The notes under the pieces are model-generated. The model saw nothing but the letters and a program-made list of their open reading frames with translations, had not been told where the DNA came from and made no database searches. A program made the position numbers and the translations under genes. From contig NC_052136.2 in the NCBI RefSeq assembly GCF_016086655.4, forward strand, positions 43,640,492-43,704,491: a stretch of DNA of 64,000 nt. Direction: 5' to 3'. Shown piece by piece: positions 21,331 through 32,080 of this stretch (its first letter is position 1; each line of letters opens with the position of its first letter). Source of the stretch: Lepeophtheirus salmonis. Its lineage: Eukaryota; Arthropoda; Copepoda; Siphonostomatoida; Caligidae.

Positions 21331-23699
21331 CAAAAACAAAACAAAAAACAACATCACTACAAATACAAATACTGTAGAATATATTTTATACAACTCTAAA
21401 GATGATCAATTATTCCAAATTATTTTATTTTATTAACATAGAATAAATGATAATAATAAAAAATCATAAACCACAGTTTTTCTAAATCAAATTTACGAAC
21501 AGAAAAATAGGTTATAGATTAGATATGTTATGTTGGTCACATCATTCTTCTAGTTTATAAAAGGATAAATGTAGTGTATTGCGAACACTACCCAACAGAA
21601 GGAAGTAACGGGCCAGAGCCAAAGCCATTAAGAAGACCTATAGATTGGGGATACAATAATATATTTATTCTTTAAGGGATTAAGACTAAAAAGGACGTGC
21701 ATAGCCAAAAATACTAAAATGTATGAACATGTTACATGTAAAATATACTGAATAAAAATGTACTATCTATTTAAAACAAATCCCTAAGTCATTAGATAAA
21801 AGCACATAAAGACAATACATAACAATGAACATTCCCTCTGCATCGAACCTCTTTAGCACTTTGAGAAATCTTTGACGAAGTTTGTTCAGTAATTCCTTCC
21901 AATCTCGCTAATAGATAAGGAGTAGGATTTGTTTTAGCTTTACTAAAAAAAAAAAAAAATATGACATCTTAGCTGCTCTCCACCGAAAAAAAAATGTCAT
22001 TATGACCATGTTATTTTTCCGTTTCATTTGTTTTTACATACCGGTTGGTCATATTTTATGCAAATCTATATTTTTTTTTCAAGTAGCTACTGTAAATTGA
22101 GCCAAACTAGATTAAGTTCGTTGAATAATTAATATATAGTTGTGGACAACACGTCCACTGGGCTTCATTTGTGAGCTTAATGTTTCATCAGTACTATTTT
22201 AATAAAACAACACTGTCAATCCTCAAATCCTGATAGATTAAATTTAAATTTTCCTCATACATTTTTGCCTTTTTTAGATTTAGCAGCGTAACATATTCGT
22301 CGTATTTTTATATATTTTTCTAATAGTAACTATAATCAAAAATATAATTATGAAATAAAGATCAAATAGCATTAAAAATTTAAACTCATTTGAAAATTCA
22401 TCACCGATCCGAGAAATAAGAATTAGTCAAGTATATGTAACATAGGTACGAAGACACTGAAATGCTTGCAGTCGTTAGGGCAAATAAAAGCCGGGTATCA
22501 CTTCTAGATTTTGAGGAATTTGCCAAGTAGTATAATCAACTATTTTTTACCATGTGAGGGATGTGAAAATTAAGTTTATTAAATTCCATTGTTTAGTTGC
22601 AAAGGAAGTCCTTGTTGAATGATTTTCATTCATTTTAACTGGAAGATTTATTCAAATGCCGCGGAAAATTTATTCAGACTTATTTAGTACAAGAACCTAA
22701 CTCCAACCTCATTAGAATCTCAAAATAATCTTAGAATAATTGCTTTAAGTCAGTTGATGAAGGAAAATGTATCAATATGAAAGTAGTGAATATCTAATCA
22801 ATATCTTAGATGATTTAAATAGAAGAAATAAAGATATCAGATGAAGTGGATAATGCATTTTTTCTTCAAGAACTATCTTCACAGCGACAAAAAGATACTA
22901 CATATGTTGTTAGAAAAAAACCCTGATATTTTGTATTACATTTCATGCTATATATAAAATCAAATTAAGCATATATGTTTGTTTGTTCGGGCTGTCTTAG
23001 TTTTGTTATTTTGGACACTAGCGTTATTGATCTATATTCAAAACTCCTTGACCGGCCAATTTTTATGCCGGTGTATAAAGGAAGTCTTCGAAAATATATT
23101 CATTACAGTCGAAAAACAATTTCACAAACTCATTAAAGATAATTTTATTTTTTCATGTAAACATGTATATTAATGTCTAACATAAAAATGGCTATATATT
23201 ATTAAATTTTGTCCAAAATACTAGTGTCATGTCAGGTCTTAATTAGAACCGAAGACTGCGGCCCAGTGCCGTTCCACTTGTCGTTCCTTAAATAAGCGGA
23301 AATCGATCCCTCATAATGTTATTCAGGGTGGTTTCCTTTATATTGTATCATTAGCAAAGGGTTACCTGTCGTTGCTCAGGCCAAGAAGGGAATGGGAAAT
23401 AACATATAAAATATATTATTGTATTACAATTTTTTTTTTATTAACTTCAAATAAAATATTTTCGTATTTGGATGGAAATATTGGAGAGAATAATGTCGTT
23501 TAAAAAATAAACCTCAATAATTGGTTTGTTTTTAAATTATTGCAAAATATATAAATAAAATTTTCCAAATATTGAGAAAATTTCATTGTTATGTTAATTT
23601 TAAAATGTCATTTCCAAAATGTAGCTTATTGTGGTAATTCTTCTTAAAAATTGAAATTTGACATTTGATGAAAAAGAGGGAAAAAAGAGAAAAAATAAA

Positions 23700-23870
23700 T
23701 TGAAAAATTAATCTCAGATATTTCAGTTATATGGCCCTGCCCGAAATCTGCACTCACGTCTAAGCCTAATTTGGTTAAAAAAAGGCACCCATGCCAAGTT
23801 TCAACCTCTTAGGCCCTACTGTGTGGGCACCCATAAAAGACACACATACAAATATAGATATATAGAAGAT
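23700..23870 (+). repeat. Possible 3' tail of a dispersed retroelement
   Basis: The text 'catgccaagtttcaacctc' followed by 'gggcacccataaaagacac' and 'acatacaaatatagatatatag' closely resembles the 3' end sequence found after many arthropod retroelements (a conserved 'gccaagtttcaacctcttag' piece, then 'cagacatacaaa' and 'tatatata'). No coding part precedes it. Family not assigned. Confidence 0.35.
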
Positions 23871-23955
23871 AATATAATTATTAGACAAAGTAAATTGAGT
23901 GTGTTGTATGATTTACTTGAGACAATTGACATAAGGAGTGATAATCAAATTTGTA

Positions 23956-23978
23956 ATATATATATATATATATATATG
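23956..23978. repeat. (AT)n microsatellite
   Basis: An uninterrupted alternating AT run of about 23 bases. Confidence 0.9.
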
Positions 23979-25673
23979 TAATTTAAGGACATCAAAATCT
24001 CTTTAGACTATCTATCAAATTTTTAGCAATCGGTGGTTAAGTGTTAAATAAAGTATTTTGTTATTATCTGAATAAATAACTTATTTTCTAGGAAAGTGAG
24101 TATATTGTTGAATAATTAAATTTTGTTGTAAAAAGTAGAATTAAATACTATATCATAGTTGATTTTTTTTTCCCTAAGATATATTTCAAATAATATATGT
24201 ATGATTGGAGATAAACTTTGCTCGCGATAAACTTATTTTGGGATTAACTTGTCTTTGGTCGAAAAGAGGAAGGGCAAGTCTCTGGGAGGGGAAAGAGCGC
24301 AGTGAAATTTTCGTACACGAAAAAATGGTATATTTGATATTAGAAAACATAAAATGATTACTCAAAGTATCACATCAAGTTCTATCGGTTAAATAATGAA
24401 ATTAAGCTATATTTTAGGTTTGCATTCAAAATAAGTAATTCTTTAAATTTTTAGAATGTTTTTTTTATAATACGTAAAACAAAATTCAAAAGTTTCGATG
24501 AACAAAATCATTTTGCCTTTAGTTTAATTTGTTTTTAATATGAATCAGAGTGTTAAATACATCCTGTCAAAAAATGTTAAGCTAAACATATCGTTACTTT
24601 TATTGTATCATGCAACCATGCAAAACGAAAAAGGACTAAATTGGTTTGTAAAAGTTAACGAATTCTGTAGAGTTATTATTCAATCATTAATTGTAATTGT
24701 TTACAACTTAAAAAGAGCTTATCAGAACTCAACCATTCAACATTCAAAGCATTCCTTCGGAGTAAAAAAAATATAAAAAATTGACAATGCACCAATTAAT
24801 ATACTGTATATGTATATTGTGTTAGCCAAATAAGTACATAGTGTTAACTGTTTAAGATAATTTGGGGATAAGAAACTTATAACTAAAAAATAAGCCATTT
24901 TGATTTCAAGTTAAGTTATATCAACTGTGGAAAATTGACTAATTTTTCTCAAACTATAGTTTGATTCATTTGATTTACCAAAAAATCAAAGTATTGTTGT
25001 CAATTGTTTTAGCTTATTTGTAGTTAAACTAAATTGTGTAATTCATATCGGAAAAATATGAAATTGAAATTTTCTAAAGTCTTTTAAATCTAAAGTTTCA
25101 AATCTATTAAATTAATGAACACCTAGTTAGTTTTTACCAAAATTGGATCTGTGAATAATGACGATGTTTTGTTTTTGGGTATAAATTTGAGAAGAATATT
25201 TGAAAAAACAAATAAAAAGGTTTTTTCTTCAGTTATTTAAATTTCTATTGTGATAACCTTCGAAATTTTGGGTTTCAAGGTTTATCTTGGTGTATAGACC
25301 ATTCTTCAAGGTTTTTTCTGTATTCTTTCAAAGTATTAACCTTGATGTCTAGACCAAGGTGTAAATAAAAACTTTCAATTTCTAAAAAAAGGGAGCCATT
25401 TTTTGATGTCGATCCTGCAATACCATGTTATTATTTAAGTCTTATTGAGGCGGTGTATACCACTTATAATTATATAATCTGCATTAGGATATCAAAAGAA
25501 ACATAAATTTCATAGCACTGATTCATTACATAAAAAATCATTATAAAATTGACAACCACATAAAAAGATACGCCGAGCGCCCTCCAAGTGCATTCGTTGG
25601 TATTTTTTAATATATATAATATGAAATTTCATTATAAGAAATACTTTTAAATAATAATAAAAAGTTCTGTCCG

Positions 25674-25710
25674 TATAAAACTCCATGAATTTCCTTCCAA
25701 ACCATCACTC
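25674..25710 (+). promoter_or_regulatory. TATA box and initiator of the FAS1 gene
   Basis: TATAAAA at 25,674-25,680 is followed about 30 bases later by CCATCACTC (25,702-25,710), close to the arthropod initiator TCA-x-T. The predicted start of transcription at about 25,705 lies downstream of the first in-frame ATG (25,685), which excludes it, and leaves only a few bases before the second ATG (25,712). Confidence 0.55.
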
Positions 25711-25738
25711 AATGAGTGAACATCAACAAAGACCAACC

Positions 25739-26239
25739 ATGAAATCCTATTTATCCATTCTTATCATTGCAACAACCATTATATACTCTGGAGTTGAAGG
25801 AGGAAGTCCTCACTGCAGAAACGACTGTAATATTGTCAATGTTCTGTCCAACTATAAAGAATTCTCTGGATTGGTTGCATCTGTCAAAGCAGCCGGACTC
25901 GTTGAAACATTATTGAGTCAAGGTCCATTCACTGTCTTTGCCCCAACTGACACTGTTTTTCAAAGTCTCCCTCTTTCTACATTGATTGCTGTGGTTTCGG
26001 ATCAAAATGTTCTGAAGGAACTCCTTCTCCGTCACGTTATTCCAGGAGAAAAAATACTGGCTCAAAATATTCCTGAGGGAACAACAACCCTTGCTACAGC
26101 AGCTCCTGGAGCTAGTATTACGATCGTCAAACAAGGTGGTTCTGTTAAAGTATCTACTTCTTCTGGTTCTGCCACTGTAATTCATCCTAATATCAATGCT
26201 GATAATGGTGTAATCCATGTTATCAATGGCCTCATTTAA
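25739..26239 (+). CDS. Secreted single-domain fasciclin (FAS1) protein
   Basis: An intact single-exon frame of 166 residues from ATG 25,739; the frame is open from ATG 25,685, which would add 18. I prefer 25,739 because the TATA box puts the RNA start near 25,705 and because this Met is followed directly by a signal peptide (MKSYLSILIIATTIIYSGVEG). One FAS1 domain fills the rest. It opens with NIVNVLSNYKEFSGLVASVK, carries the conserved H1 block GPFTVFAPTD about residues 62-71 of the short form, has RHVIPG in the middle, and ends in the H2 block NGVIHVINGLI. Two Cys lie just after the signal peptide. FAS1 domains mediate extracellular adhesion or matrix binding in animals; most animal members carry two to four copies, so a lone domain ending within two residues of H2 is compact. 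The ligand is unknown. A minus-strand ORF at 25,910-26,218 is its shadow. Confidence 0.9.
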   Translation: MKSYLSILIIATTIIYSGVEGGSPHCRNDCNIVNVLSNYKEFSGLVASVKAAGLVETLLSQGPFTVFAPTDTVFQSLPLSTLIAVVSDQNVLKELLLRHVIPGEKILAQNIPEGTTTLATAAPGASITIVKQGGSVKVSTSSGSATVIHPNINADNGVIHVINGLI

Positions 26240-26287
26240 GAAATTGTTAAATTTTTATTAGCAATCAAGTTATTCATATCAGATTTA

Positions 26288-26293
26288 AATAAA
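26288..26293 (+). terminator. Polyadenylation signal of the FAS1 gene
   Basis: AATAAA about 50 bases after the stop codon, in an AT-rich 3' end. The placement fits a short 3' untranslated region. Confidence 0.6.
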
Positions 26294-26299
26294 CCAAAG

Positions 26300-27930
26300 C
26301 ATTTTATTTTGTTTTAATCAAATAATGGTATTTTATATTATTAATCATATTCAAAGAATTATCCTTTCATTACCTTTATTGTTTCACACAACCTCTCCTC
26401 CTTAAAAAACAGAAAATAAGCCCAAAATAAGTGTGTATTAATTAACCCATTTTTTATATCGAAAAAACCAAATTATTCTGACCCTTTCAAATAAATATCG
26501 GAAATATTTTCATCACATTTAATTTATTTATCAGCTTCAAACTTAATTTTTTTAAAATCTTTTAACATACTTATATATATTATATATCTTAGTTGGCTAT
26601 TTTGAGTAAAAAATCCAAGGCCCATTCCTAAGACTGGATTAAACTGGACGGAATAAATAAGCACCGACATAACACTACTTGTGCTCCATATATAATAATG
26701 TTACTTTTTTCTGTTCATTCGTGCATTTTTTCATGGAAAAATAAGGAATTAAGTTTCTAAAGAACTATATAAACTAATTATCCGTCGAAACGGCAACACC
26801 ACCAGTAAATTCAGAGCTTGTCAATATAAATGCATTGGTGGTATTACACAGCAATGCCCTGAGTAATTATGTGTAAACTAAAAGACTCATTTAGCTTTGA
26901 TAATGAGGCTTGTTGATGTTCACCTTTTTTAATAGTTGACTTTTTTGAATTCGTTTAGTTTCACTAAATGGTTTAATGGTTAATCGTTCACATTTTAAAC
27001 TACTTTTTCATTCTTTTTAACCAATTTTATAAAAATATATCGTAATTATAGTAAATCAACAAACTTGCAACATCTGTGATAAAGGGGTCGTCAGACTAAG
27101 ACTCAAAAGCTATATCTGGTCCAACATATCCTTCTGATAGTCCCTCAACTTTTTTTTGCTCTCTTACTTTATAAACCAGTCCTTTGTAGTTGATGGACTG
27201 TTGAAATGATTTTGTATTGAACGAATGATTTATTGCATCACATAAAATATACTTATATTTTTAAATAGAGTAAGATTCAGATGAAATAATTATAATTTTA
27301 TATTGTTGTTATTGGTACCACTTTTTTAGTGCACATAAGAAGTTGCTCCTCAAAATGTTGATCAGATGTCATCATCTTATTATCCCTTAGTATTAATTTT
27401 CTCTGGCTGAAGAGCTAATCCACCGGTGTTTAGTTTATTTCAATAGTGTTACATTTGATCATAACCTTCCTGATCCGTTTGTAGTCCAAGACGGACTCCC
27501 AGTTCCGGGAATTTGTCATACAAAAATTGATTTACTTCATAGTCTGGCTGATTATTCAATACAGAAAACCCCCCTCTTAGCGTATCCCTTGATTTTTTGG
27601 TTACTGTGTTCTTTCGTTTTTTTTGTTTTTAAGATGACCAAATACAAACGATTTTCATCACTACTTATAACTTCATAACAAATCCATTGCGTTACTCTCA
27701 ATTATTCATAAACATAGTCACTCGTGGTTACACTTCATAGTTAGATTTCAAGAATGAAAGAATCATGATAACTGCTTAATGGAGTAAAACAATAAAGCTT
27801 ATATTAATAATTATTAACTATACTCTTAATTGGTCTTATAAATATAATTTATCTAAAACTTAAAATAAATACGGGGTTTTATAGTAAAAATTCAACAGCG
27901 GTTTTTTTTGACGAGGCAAGGGGTATGTAT
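26300..27930. other. Intergenic DNA, no gene recognised
   Basis: A repeat piece at 26,610-26,690 (GACTGGATTAAACTGGACGG) belongs to the GGACTGG-type sequences also seen near 34,930-35,100. The 27,420-27,600 block has a coding-like minus frame (YDKFPELGVRLGLQTDQEG) which I could not assign. Confidence 0.35.
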
Positions 27931-27934
27931 AAAA

Positions 27935-28440
27935 AGTAATGATCACACAAGGGATTACACTTGGGAACACTCATTTTGAGCAAATGAATTCCAGCCATAA
28001 AATGAATTTATTTTTGAGCGCAGAATCCAAAACTGATCTCAGTTTTTCTCTCAGTCTTCTGGATTTAGAAATATGTGGGATTATAATAATCCGGGAATAT
28101 TATCGTTCTGAGTCATTTTTTATTCTTAAACAATCAGCCAATTAAAAGTAGAATTAATAAAACTCATATCGTATGGTTTTTTGGATTATAAAGTTTCCTT
28201 AATGATTCTGTATCTTTTTCTCAACTCGATATATTTCCATTTAACTTTAGACTCTTTTAATATATTCATAATAGATAATGATGAGGAATTTCATAGCTTA
28301 TATTATAGAAAAATATATAATGTATAAGTTAAAAAAAAAATAAGACTAAAATATATACATTTCCAAAGATTTTTGGTATTTTGTGAAGTGATCCCATTTA
28401 TATGGGGGTGTACTAGCAAATATGGAAGAATTTCAATGCA
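27935..28440 (+). repeat. Dispersed repeat family R1, copy 1
   Basis: About 500 bp shared with two other places: the 3' part with 46,560-46,840 (same strand) and the 5' and middle part with 47,110-47,560 (opposite strand). Shared landmarks include AAAACTGATCTCAG, TTATCGTTCTGAGTCATTTT and TGTACTAGCAAAT. An ORF here (27,939-28,145) has the conserved stretch KTDLSFSLSLLDLE, but I see no known domain and treat it as repeat-borne. Confidence 0.65.
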
Positions 28441-31139
28441 ATTTCATGAAGTCATAGGCCGTAATCATTAATATCACAACACTGGGCATTATACCAATTC
28501 AACTGAAATAATAAATAAGTATAATTAAAATATTGAAATTCCCTTATCATCGTGAATTGTTTCGATTCTGGAATATCCATACCAAGGAAGGCGTCCACTC
28601 AAGTTCCTTACGAGGTCTGTTAGTTTTCCTCAGATTAATTATTGAAAAAAAGTATCTTTTGTTTAAACAGTTTATTATAACAGTATTAGTTTGAGGTATC
28701 AACAAGATGTAATTGTTATTATCAAAGTGAAAATATTTAAATCATATTTTTGACTTAAATTTCTATAAAATATTCATCATTGTAAACGAATTTGAGTGCA
28801 AAATAAGTATTTCACAAATTTGATTAGGTTGTGAGTGATACATAAAACAAAAAAGTCTATTATAAGCAAATTAGTATTTTTTCTACCTCTCACGGCTGCT
28901 TCCAGCTGATCTAAAACAACGTCATCATAGTTAAACTGTTCCACTTTCATGTATTCTTCAAACTGTCAGTATTATCAAGTTTTTTTTTTGGGTTTTTTTT
29001 TGTGAATAACATTTTCTTTTAAATTTTTTCCTAAAAATTTAATATTTGAAATTTTTTGTGAATAGTTGTGGATTTTTTAAACTTTTTTTTCTAATAATTT
29101 CAACTTTTGTGTAAAAAGCTCTGAATCTTTTAATTATTTAATATTTTTTTCAAAGAATTGAATATATAAAAATTGTGTCAATTTTTTGTGTATTACTATG
29201 GATTTTTGATATCATTTTCCAAAAAGTTAATATTTGAAAACTAATTTTGAATTTTTTTATCTAAAAAATTTAATTTTTGATTTTCTTTTGTGAATGAAAA
29301 AAAAACCAAGTAAAATATTTTCCTGTGGACCTCCCTGATGTTTAGTCATATTGATTTTCGAGTGTTTAATATAATGGCACAAAATATATCTAATATATAT
29401 TATATAGATTATTTGTATCTACAACGACAATGAGTTGTTCTATAAGGAAACGAAAACACTAAAAATAAAATAATAACGAAAGGGAGTGGAAAAGCAATTT
29501 CTTTAAAGCTTTAAACCAAGTAGCAAAACTATGATTCACGTGATGAACAGCTGAAAAATGTTATGCTGCACATTTTTTTTTGTGCGCTAGATGGAATGTT
29601 TTTTTATTGTTTGGAAATATAATTAGGGGGAGTTAATATCATGTGGAATAGATTTTACTTTTTCAAAGATGTTCATTGAAGGTCCGGAAAGACGGAAATT
29701 GAATTGTTGAGTATAAGGGGTAAGATATCATGGGTTGACTTGCACCTTAATGAAGATTGAGGATAACTCGTTATTTCCTTTTTGAGGAGATCAAATTGAA
29801 GTATCAAGTATTAGTATGCCTCAAACTGTTTAATGTTTCATGGTAGGAATGAGCCGCATTGTATGAGTATCGAAAATAATGTACATTTTAGTTTTTATTA
29901 TATTTTCAGATACATTAACTTTCTCATTCATAATGTACTAATTAGTCTTATCCTTTGCTGAAGGCGAACTTAGAACTCAAACAAATTATTACTGGATCAG
30001 TTTCATTAAATTCTTTTATGGGAAGATACTCACATCATACATGTATCGCCATCGGAGAGAATCGTCTCATGAAGAACCCGCACACTATGTACAAGATCTA
30101 AAACTCATCCATCTCCAATGATAATAAATAAATAATTTAACCGATAAATCGACATTTGTCAATTTTAATTTATTTCTTAAGTGGTTTTAGTTTACTACCT
30201 TATTCATGTAATTTTTTTTTGTCATAGCATAAGTATTAAATCAGATTAACTTTTTCATTTTAGAACATGTTCTTTTAGATTATGTAGGGTAACGAAGACT
30301 GCGGGGACAATGGCTAAGATTAAAGTATTTTTTGAGAGGATAAACAAAGATACTCTCTGTTAAGTTTAAACAAAAAAAAAATTCATTCAATATTTAAAAA
30401 CATAAATTACATCTTGAATATTTTAACTTAGGATTGTTATAGTCATGAATACTTGAAAACTCAATTACTACTCTTTCCTACGGGATGCAAGGATCAGTCT
30501 TCAAGGAGGATAATTACTTATCAGAATCACCATAATAAATAATTATCAAACAAGATTTTCTATTGCGGAATAAATCCAAAACATTTTCTAGATACTCCCT
30601 AGTCAACCTTCCAATTCATTAATAAAGAATTGTAAAAACCCTTGCTCCAGCTATTATATAACTAACAGAAGTATTTTTTTGACAAATGGTATATGTCTAA
30701 AGATTTGATGTAAACAATAAATTATATTAAGCCAAAATAATATAATAAATCTATTATATTATTCCTTAAACAAATCATCATGAAATTTCAAATGTCTTTA
30801 ATAGTTATATAATGAAACTTTCATGAAATTGACAACTGCTCTTTATACAATCTTTCTCCTATAAAATGAGAGTGTAATATAAATAAACTGGAACCAATAA
30901 GTTATTCTGAATCATGCCCCTGGTTATATATTTTATGGAATTGTTAATATTGATTGACTTGTTTACTAATGATTCAATACGATTTCTTTTAGAAGCGAAG
31001 TAAAGGCTAAATATATCAAAATTTATTGTATTATACAATGGAAAGGGGGTTCAGACTCCCTATCTATATATTTGTACGCCATCACAATAAAAAGTTCAAA
31101 ACAAATATATAACTAAGAAGTATTCCATTTATAATTATC
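28441..31139. other. Intergenic DNA, no gene recognised
   Basis: AT-rich throughout apart from the T-rich repeat block at 28,980-29,300. The minus frame at 28,880-28,975 gives a coding-looking EEYMKVEQFNYDDVVLDQLE of unknown origin. The piece at 30,285-30,330 (CGAAGACTGCGG) recurs near 23,250. Confidence 0.35.
28980..29300. repeat. Degenerate T-rich tandem repeat
   Basis: The motifs TTTTTTGTGAATA, TGGATTTTT and CTAAAAATTTAATATTTGAA recur four or five times with spacing of about 60-80 bp. The units are heavily diverged. No coding content. Confidence 0.5.
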
Positions 31140-31234
31140 CAAGGCAAAAAAGTCGCAAGGCAAAACAGTACACGCCAAAAATGCCTCAAGGTGAAAGTTC
31201 CACAAGGTGAAAACATCTCAAGGCAAAAAAATTC
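31140..31234 (+). repeat. 16-bp minisatellite, six units
   Basis: Units start at 31,140, 31,156, 31,172, 31,187, 31,203 and 31,219: five of 16 bp and one of 15. Each begins CAAGGCAAAA or CAAGGTGAAA (the third is degenerate) and ends in a variable six-base part. Related arrays with 15-16-bp period occur at 42,236 and 62,563. Confidence 0.8.
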
Positions 31235-31544
31235 TTGGCGAATCCTCCTAACCCCTTCAAAGATAATTGTTTTTAAAATAGGTAAGTCAATTTTTACCTA
31301 TTTAATAGTGGATGAGTGACCTTTATACAATAATTACATATCATAAAAGTGAGATGGTAATCCCGGGGCTGCTAAGTGTGGGTTTGAGATATATAATATA
31401 TCCATAAAATTATTGTAAATTGAGGAGTCTGGAACAATAATTAGGCTATCCTTCAATGTCCTTCTTCTTTGCATAAGGAAATAATCGTACAAATAATGTT
31501 GCCTTCTATCCAGCTCCTTTAAATCTTTAGTATTTGTATTCTTC

Positions 31545-32080
31545 AATAATTATGATAGTAGGAGGTTCGAAGGTAGTCGTCTTCTTACCTTTTTTTCAAA
31601 ATATAGGGTAATATCCAAGTATGTATAATGTATGTTCCATTGTTAGACCGAAGGCATTTTTCCACCATATAATATCCCCTCTTCCGTTTTTCAATTTCTA
31701 CAGGCGTTTGACTTACATTTACTTTATTAATGATGATAATAGAATGTTCAAAGGCAGTTTTCTCCATATCTTTTTTCTATAATACAGAGGTATATCCAGA
31801 TATATGTATACCATTGGTAGACCAACTCTAGTTTTAGGGCATACGATATCCCCTCTTCCATTTATTAATGTGTAGGGGCATTAAAACTTTTGTATTTTTC
31901 CAGGAGAGCAATGCTATATCTTCTATTGATAAACCGACCTCAGTTTTCGGCCATGTAAATATCCCCTCTTCTTTTATATATATACGGGCGTTAACCCCGT
32001 GAATTCATGCAGAAGTGCAGTTTTTGGCCATGTAAATATCCCCTCTTCCGATTTCAGTATATACGGGCGTTAAAACTATT
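31545..32080 (+). repeat. Tandem repeat with about 175-bp unit, four diverged copies
   Basis: The core AATATCCCCTCTTCC occurs at about 31,671, 31,846, 31,969 and 32,037, each followed by a TACRGGCGTT-like string. The first two units align over about 175 bp; the last two are progressively shorter (about 123 and 68 bp). Confidence 0.65.

Larger units (their letters stand above)
21331..25670. other. Gene-poor AT-rich stretch with small repeats
   Basis: No gene recognised. Contents include a GC-richer repeat piece at 23,225-23,320, related by eye to 9,965-10,050 (shared CCACTTG and GATCCCTC blocks). A probable retroelement tail lies at 23,700-23,870 and an (AT)n run at 23,956-23,978. ORFs at 22,979-23,173 and 24,540-24,776 have no recognisable motifs. 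Confidence 0.4.

Noticed and set aside
25910..26218. 102-codon minus-strand ORF opposite the FAS1 gene
   Set aside because: It lies entirely antisense to a well-supported FAS1 coding region and has no recognisable motif; a shadow of that gene.
28880..28975. Minus frame EEYMKVEQFNYDDVVLDQLE
   Set aside because: Coding-looking but under 35 codons, with no splice sites or homologue that I recognise.
31140..31234. CRISPR-like regular repeat
   Set aside because: Units of 15-16 bp with a six-base variable part in a eukaryotic genome; no cas-like genes, far too short for repeat plus spacer.
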